In this document: in pieces, positions 48,870-51,485 of the stretch
Layout of the letters: each line of letters starts with the position of its first letter
Numbering within the stretch: position 1 is the first letter of the stretch
Origin: Nitrospirillum amazonense
GTDB taxonomy: Bacteria > Pseudomonadota > Alphaproteobacteria > Azospirillales > Azospirillaceae
Direction of reading: 5' to 3'
DNA: 51,485 nt
NCBI RefSeq assembly: GCF_007828045.1
Contig: NZ_VITN01000032.1
Coordinates: 1 to 51,485, forward strand
The notes under the pieces: generated by a model
What the model was told of the DNA's origin: nothing
What the model saw: only the letters and a program-made list of their open reading frames with translations
The model's database searches: none
Program-made: the position numbers and the translations under genes

Positions 48870-49724
48870 ATGCGCCTGATGTCGCCGATCCCGCAGGGCG
48901 GGCCCCTGGTTTCTTTCATGCCGGCATGGCTCCTGGCGCATCGGGGGCGGCGATTGGCCCCCGCGTTACTTGCGGTGGGCATGTTGCTGGGCGTCTCAGC
49001 CTGCGCCACCAATCCCGATGGCACGACCATGCGCCCGGCCCTCGCCGGGCCCGATGCCAACGACCCGCTGGAGGACGTGAACCGCGGCGTCTTCTGGTTC
49101 AACGACCAGGTGGACCAGGCCGTGCTGCGCCCCGTGGCCCAGGCCTATCGCTGGGCCATCCCGCCGGCGCTGCGCGACGCCGTGTCCAACGTGCTGAACA
49201 ACGTGCGCTCCCCCCTCACCCTGGCCAACAACCTGCTGCAGGGCGACTGGGATGGCGCCGGCGTGACCGTGGAACGCTTCGTCATCAACTCCACAGTGGG
49301 CATCGGCGGCCTGGTGGACGTGGCCGCGGCCAACGGCATCCCCTATCATTACGAAAGCCTGAGCCAGACCTTCGCCGTCTGGGGCATAGACGAGGGGCCC
49401 TATCTGGTGTTGCCCTTCCTGGGCGCATCCTCCGTCCGCGACGCCGTGGGCTTCGGCCTGGAATCCTGGGGTGACCCGGTCACCCGCGTGTCCACCAACA
49501 CCGACAACGACTGGGCCAACTATACCCGCGTGGGCTTGACGGTGCTGGACGTGCGTTCAACCTATTTCGAGGCGCTGGACGATTTGCGCAAGAACAGCGT
49601 CGACTACTACGCCGCCATGCGCGCCGCCTACCGGCAGCAGCGTGATGGCTATGTCTTGAACGGCAAGGCAGATCCGCGCCAATACCCCAGCATTCCCGAC
49701 TACTCCCAGAACCCTGACCCGTAA
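48870..49724 (+). CDS. mlaA: Outer-membrane lipoprotein MlaA (VacJ)
   Basis: MlaA removes misplaced phospholipids from the outer leaflet and hands them to MlaC. The protein has a lipoprotein signal with lipobox LGVSAC (Cys45 from the first ATG), then NDPLEDVNRGVFWFNDQVD. The MlaA core LANNLLQGDWDGAGVTVERF and VWGIDEGPYLVLPFLGASSVRDAV follows. The start is 48870, or the ATG at 48918, which gives a more usual 28-residue signal. mlaC follows 136 bases later, so the two ends of the periplasmic shuttle are encoded together; the mlaFEDB transporter is not in the window. Confidence 0.93.
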   Translation: MRLMSPIPQGGPLVSFMPAWLLAHRGRRLAPALLAVGMLLGVSACATNPDGTTMRPALAGPDANDPLEDVNRGVFWFNDQVDQAVLRPVAQAYRWAIPPALRDAVSNVLNNVRSPLTLANNLLQGDWDGAGVTVERFVINSTVGIGGLVDVAAANGIPYHYESLSQTFAVWGIDEGPYLVLPFLGASSVRDAVGFGLESWGDPVTRVSTNTDNDWANYTRVGLTVLDVRSTYFEALDDLRKNSVDYYAAMRAAYRQQRDGYVLNGKADPRQYPSIPDYSQNPDP

Positions 49725-49860
49725 TAGAAAGGCGCCGGGCTCAGGGGGATCACCGGCACCGGTCCGGCGTTGAAACTGTACTGGCCCGCCGTGACCCCCA
49801 TCACTGCATCCGCCCCGTCCCCGACAGACTGTCCTGACACACGAAGAGATTAACAAGGCC

Positions 49861-50514
49861 ATGACCAACATGCTGACGCGCCGCACCCTTTTGCTCGGCA
49901 CCGCCACGATGGGCCTTGCCCTGTCCCTGGGCTTGCCGTTCGCCACCCCCGCCCAGGCCGCCGCGGATACCGGTGCCGCCGTGAAGTTCGTCCAAGGCCT
50001 GGGCGACAAGGCCATTGGCGTCCTGTCCAAGCCTGGTGCCTCGAAGGCGGAGATTCAGTCCACCTTCAACCAGCTGCTGCAGCAGAACTTCGACCTGCAG
50101 ACCATCGGCCGCTTCGTCCTGGGCCGCTACTGGAACGTCGCCAATGACGCCCAGCGCCAGGAATACATGAAGCTGTTCCAGACCATGATCGTTTCGGTCT
50201 ATTCCGAACGCTTCAGCCAGTACGCGGGCGAGACCTTCAAGGTCGGCGCCGCGCAGCCGGACGGCGACAAGGATGCCATCGTCAACAGCCAGGTGGTCCG
50301 CTCCAACGGACCGGCGGTGAACGTCGATTGGCGCCTGCGGTCCAAGGACGGCAGCTTCCGCATCATCGACGTGGTGGTGGAAAACGTCAGCATGAGCCTG
50401 ACCCAACGGTCGGAGTTCGCGTCGGTGATCGAAAGCCATGGCGGCGACTTCAACGCCCTGCTGGAAGCCCTGCGCGACCGGATCCAGAAGGCCAACGCCG
50501 GCGTGGCCCAGTAA
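49861..50514 (+). CDS. mlaC: Phospholipid-binding periplasmic protein MlaC
   Basis: The 217-residue protein has an Arg-Arg signal (LTRRTLLLGTATMGLALSLG, Tat-like) with cleavage after AQA. The MlaC/Ttg2D domain follows: QQNFDLQTIGRFVLGRYWN, YMKLFQTMIVSVYSERFSQY and WRLRSKDGSFRIIDVVVENV. It carries phospholipid between MlaA and the inner-membrane MlaFEDB complex. The ATG at 49861 follows AACAAGGCC. A strong terminator comes 30 bases after the stop. Confidence 0.93.
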   Translation: MTNMLTRRTLLLGTATMGLALSLGLPFATPAQAAADTGAAVKFVQGLGDKAIGVLSKPGASKAEIQSTFNQLLQQNFDLQTIGRFVLGRYWNVANDAQRQEYMKLFQTMIVSVYSERFSQYAGETFKVGAAQPDGDKDAIVNSQVVRSNGPAVNVDWRLRSKDGSFRIIDVVVENVSMSLTQRSEFASVIESHGGDFNALLEALRDRIQKANAGVAQ

Positions 50515-50544
50515 AGGCCGGCATCCGAGAGAATTGGCAGTTGG

Positions 50545-50587
50545 AATGGCGTCCCGAGGCAACGACCCCGGGGCGCCATTTTCTTTT
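50545..50587 (+). terminator. Rho-independent terminator after mlaC
   Basis: AATGGCGTCCCG pairs with CGGGGCGCCATT (one mismatch) around a short loop, followed by TTTTCTTTT. It lies 30 bases past the mlaC stop and ends the mlaA-mlaC unit. Confidence 0.9.
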
Positions 50588-50613
50588 GACGCTGGGCGCC
50601 GTAGCCTCCCGCC

Positions 50614-51393
50614 ATGCTTAGGGAATGGATCGCCAGCCGGATGACGCTCTGCCCGCCCGCCGCCCGGCGGCTGGGCTACCATCACGAGTCCGCCGCCATC
50701 ACGGCGCGGGCCCGGCGCCAGCGCGCCGCGTGGGCATCCCATCTGGCCAACAGCCGCCGCATGGTGTCACAGGCGGCGCAGCGCTTCGGCCGAGGCGGCA
50801 CCCTGCTGGTGCTGGGGTCCGGGCCGCTGCTGGACCTGCCGCTGGACACCCTGGCGCCCCGCTTCGGCCGCATCGTCCTGGCCGACATCGCCCACGGGCC
50901 GGAAGCTCGATGGCGTGCCTGGCGCGATGCCAAAATCACGCTGGACCTGGTGGACCTGACGGGGACGGTGGCCGACATCGTCGCCGGCCGGCCGTTGAAG
51001 CCGTACTGCAACGCGTACGCCAATACCGCGCCGGACCTGGTTCTTTCCCTGAACCTGGCCTCGCAGTTGCCGCTGGCGGCGCACGGCCTGGTGGCGGTGC
51101 AGGAAGGGGAGACAGCGGCCGATGCCCTGGCGGCGGACATCGTGCGGGCGCACCTGGGCCATGTCGCGCGCTTGGCCGCCCCGTGCCTTATCCTGGCGGA
51201 TGTGGAGCGGCGTTGGCTGGACGGCCAAGGCCGCATCCAAAGGGTCGAGGACCCCTTGTTCGGCCTAAGACTGCCGGGGGAGCCCTTGGCCACCTGGCCA
51301 TGGACCGTGGCGCCCGCCGGTGAAATCACCCGCGAGAAAAGCTTCGAGACCACCGTGGCGGCCCACCTGTTGCTGGCGCCCCCTCCGCCTTAA
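50614..51393 (+). CDS. Methyltransferase-like conserved hypothetical protein
   Basis: The 259-residue product contains GTLLVLGSGPLLDLPLDTL, RIVLADIAHGPEARWRAW and a later DLVLSLNLASQLPLAA. This order resembles a class I SAM-dependent methyltransferase fold with an atypical glycine motif. No signal peptide or membrane helix is seen. Function unknown; target not inferable. It lies behind the mlaC terminator with its own start at 50614. Its stop codon is followed at once by the presumed end of an insertion sequence. Confidence 0.75.
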   Translation: MLREWIASRMTLCPPAARRLGYHHESAAITARARRQRAAWASHLANSRRMVSQAAQRFGRGGTLLVLGSGPLLDLPLDTLAPRFGRIVLADIAHGPEARWRAWRDAKITLDLVDLTGTVADIVAGRPLKPYCNAYANTAPDLVLSLNLASQLPLAAHGLVAVQEGETAADALAADIVRAHLGHVARLAAPCLILADVERRWLDGQGRIQRVEDPLFGLRLPGEPLATWPWTVAPAGEITREKSFETTVAAHLLLAPPPP

Positions 51394-51485
51394 GGGTCTG
51401 TTGATAAATTATCGCTTCAATCTGGTCGGTGTGTTTGGCGAAATGGTGTAGTTCCATTCGCCATGGAAGTCATGTCGACGGATGT
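51394..51485 (-). mobile_element. Partial insertion sequence at the right edge
   Basis: The minus strand from 51485 to a TAA at 51409 encodes 24 residues ending a protein, with RRHDFHGEWNYTISPN, which looks like a transposase C terminus. The sequence then ends at GGGTCTGTTGAT (51394 onward), a plausible terminal inverted repeat. Both begin immediately after the stop codon of the methyltransferase-like gene. The family cannot be decided from so short a fragment, and the other end lies outside the window. Confidence 0.5.

Overview
The window is a high-GC, gene-dense chromosomal stretch from an alphaproteobacterium. Rhodospirillales/Azospirillaceae is the best guess, but genus cannot be read from the sequence. 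The guess rests on the ChpT phosphotransferase, the DUF1489 and DUF3553 proteins, a two-gene MetH, a CreA/HRDC pair, an AsnC-type regulator beside a PutA without its own DNA-binding domain, and a long TonB-dependent receptor. Almost all of it is chromosomal core metabolism and signalling. No CRISPR array, prophage or large island is visible.

Layout. 0.2-7.2 kb (minus strand): DUF1489 protein, a carrier-protein-like small protein, a potassium channel coupled to a DsbA-like isomerase, a TetR regulator overlapping a thiolase, and a MaeB-type malic enzyme with a strong terminator. 7.4-9.7 kb: tRNA-Leu(GAG), lipB, a membrane protein and mscL. 9.9-16.5 kb (minus): a chemotaxis operon cheA-cheW-cheY-cheB-cheR, with chpT 292 bp upstream of cheA. 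16.7-19.3 kb (plus): DUF3553 protein, moaA and NAD kinase. 19.3-21.1 kb (minus): a two-gene cassette of unknown function that looks acquired. 21.2-23.3 kb: two divergent N-acyl-amino-acid/aspartoacylase-type hydrolases. 23.3-30.6 kb: a large unknown protein, an HRDC-like protein with CreA, a 2Fe-2S ferredoxin, a SapC-family protein, a small unknown, a Leu/Glu-type dehydrogenase and a peptidoglycan-binding membrane protein. 30.9-32.1 kb: a stand-alone Hpt protein convergent with an OmpR-type response regulator that carries a one-base frameshift. 32.4-39.3 kb: putA, a divergent Lrp/AsnC regulator and a TonB receptor, followed by a second, truncated copy of the regulator's 3' end. 39.5-41.7 kb: an unknown cysteine-containing exported protein and a HI0933-type flavoprotein. 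41.8-48.6 kb: methionine cycle genes (split metH, metF) and an ArsR-methyltransferase regulator of the SahR type. 48.9-51.4 kb: mlaA, mlaC and a methyltransferase-like protein. The right edge enters what looks like an insertion sequence.

How genes work together. The same 16-bp palindrome (ATAAAGACATCTTTAT) lies upstream of metH and upstream of the sahR-metF operon. This gives a compact autoregulated methionine-cycle regulon inside the window. putA and the AsnC regulator form a divergent proline-catabolism pair. The chemotaxis operon encodes a full excitation/adaptation core, and chpT beside it suggests a link to the CckA-ChpT-CtrA phosphorelay; a CtrA-like half-site pair sits between them.

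The items most worth a second look are the gapless 273-bp repeat of the regulator's 3' end flanking the TonB receptor, the unknown two-gene cassette at 19.3-21.1 kb, the frameshifted response regulator, and the shared SahR-type operator.
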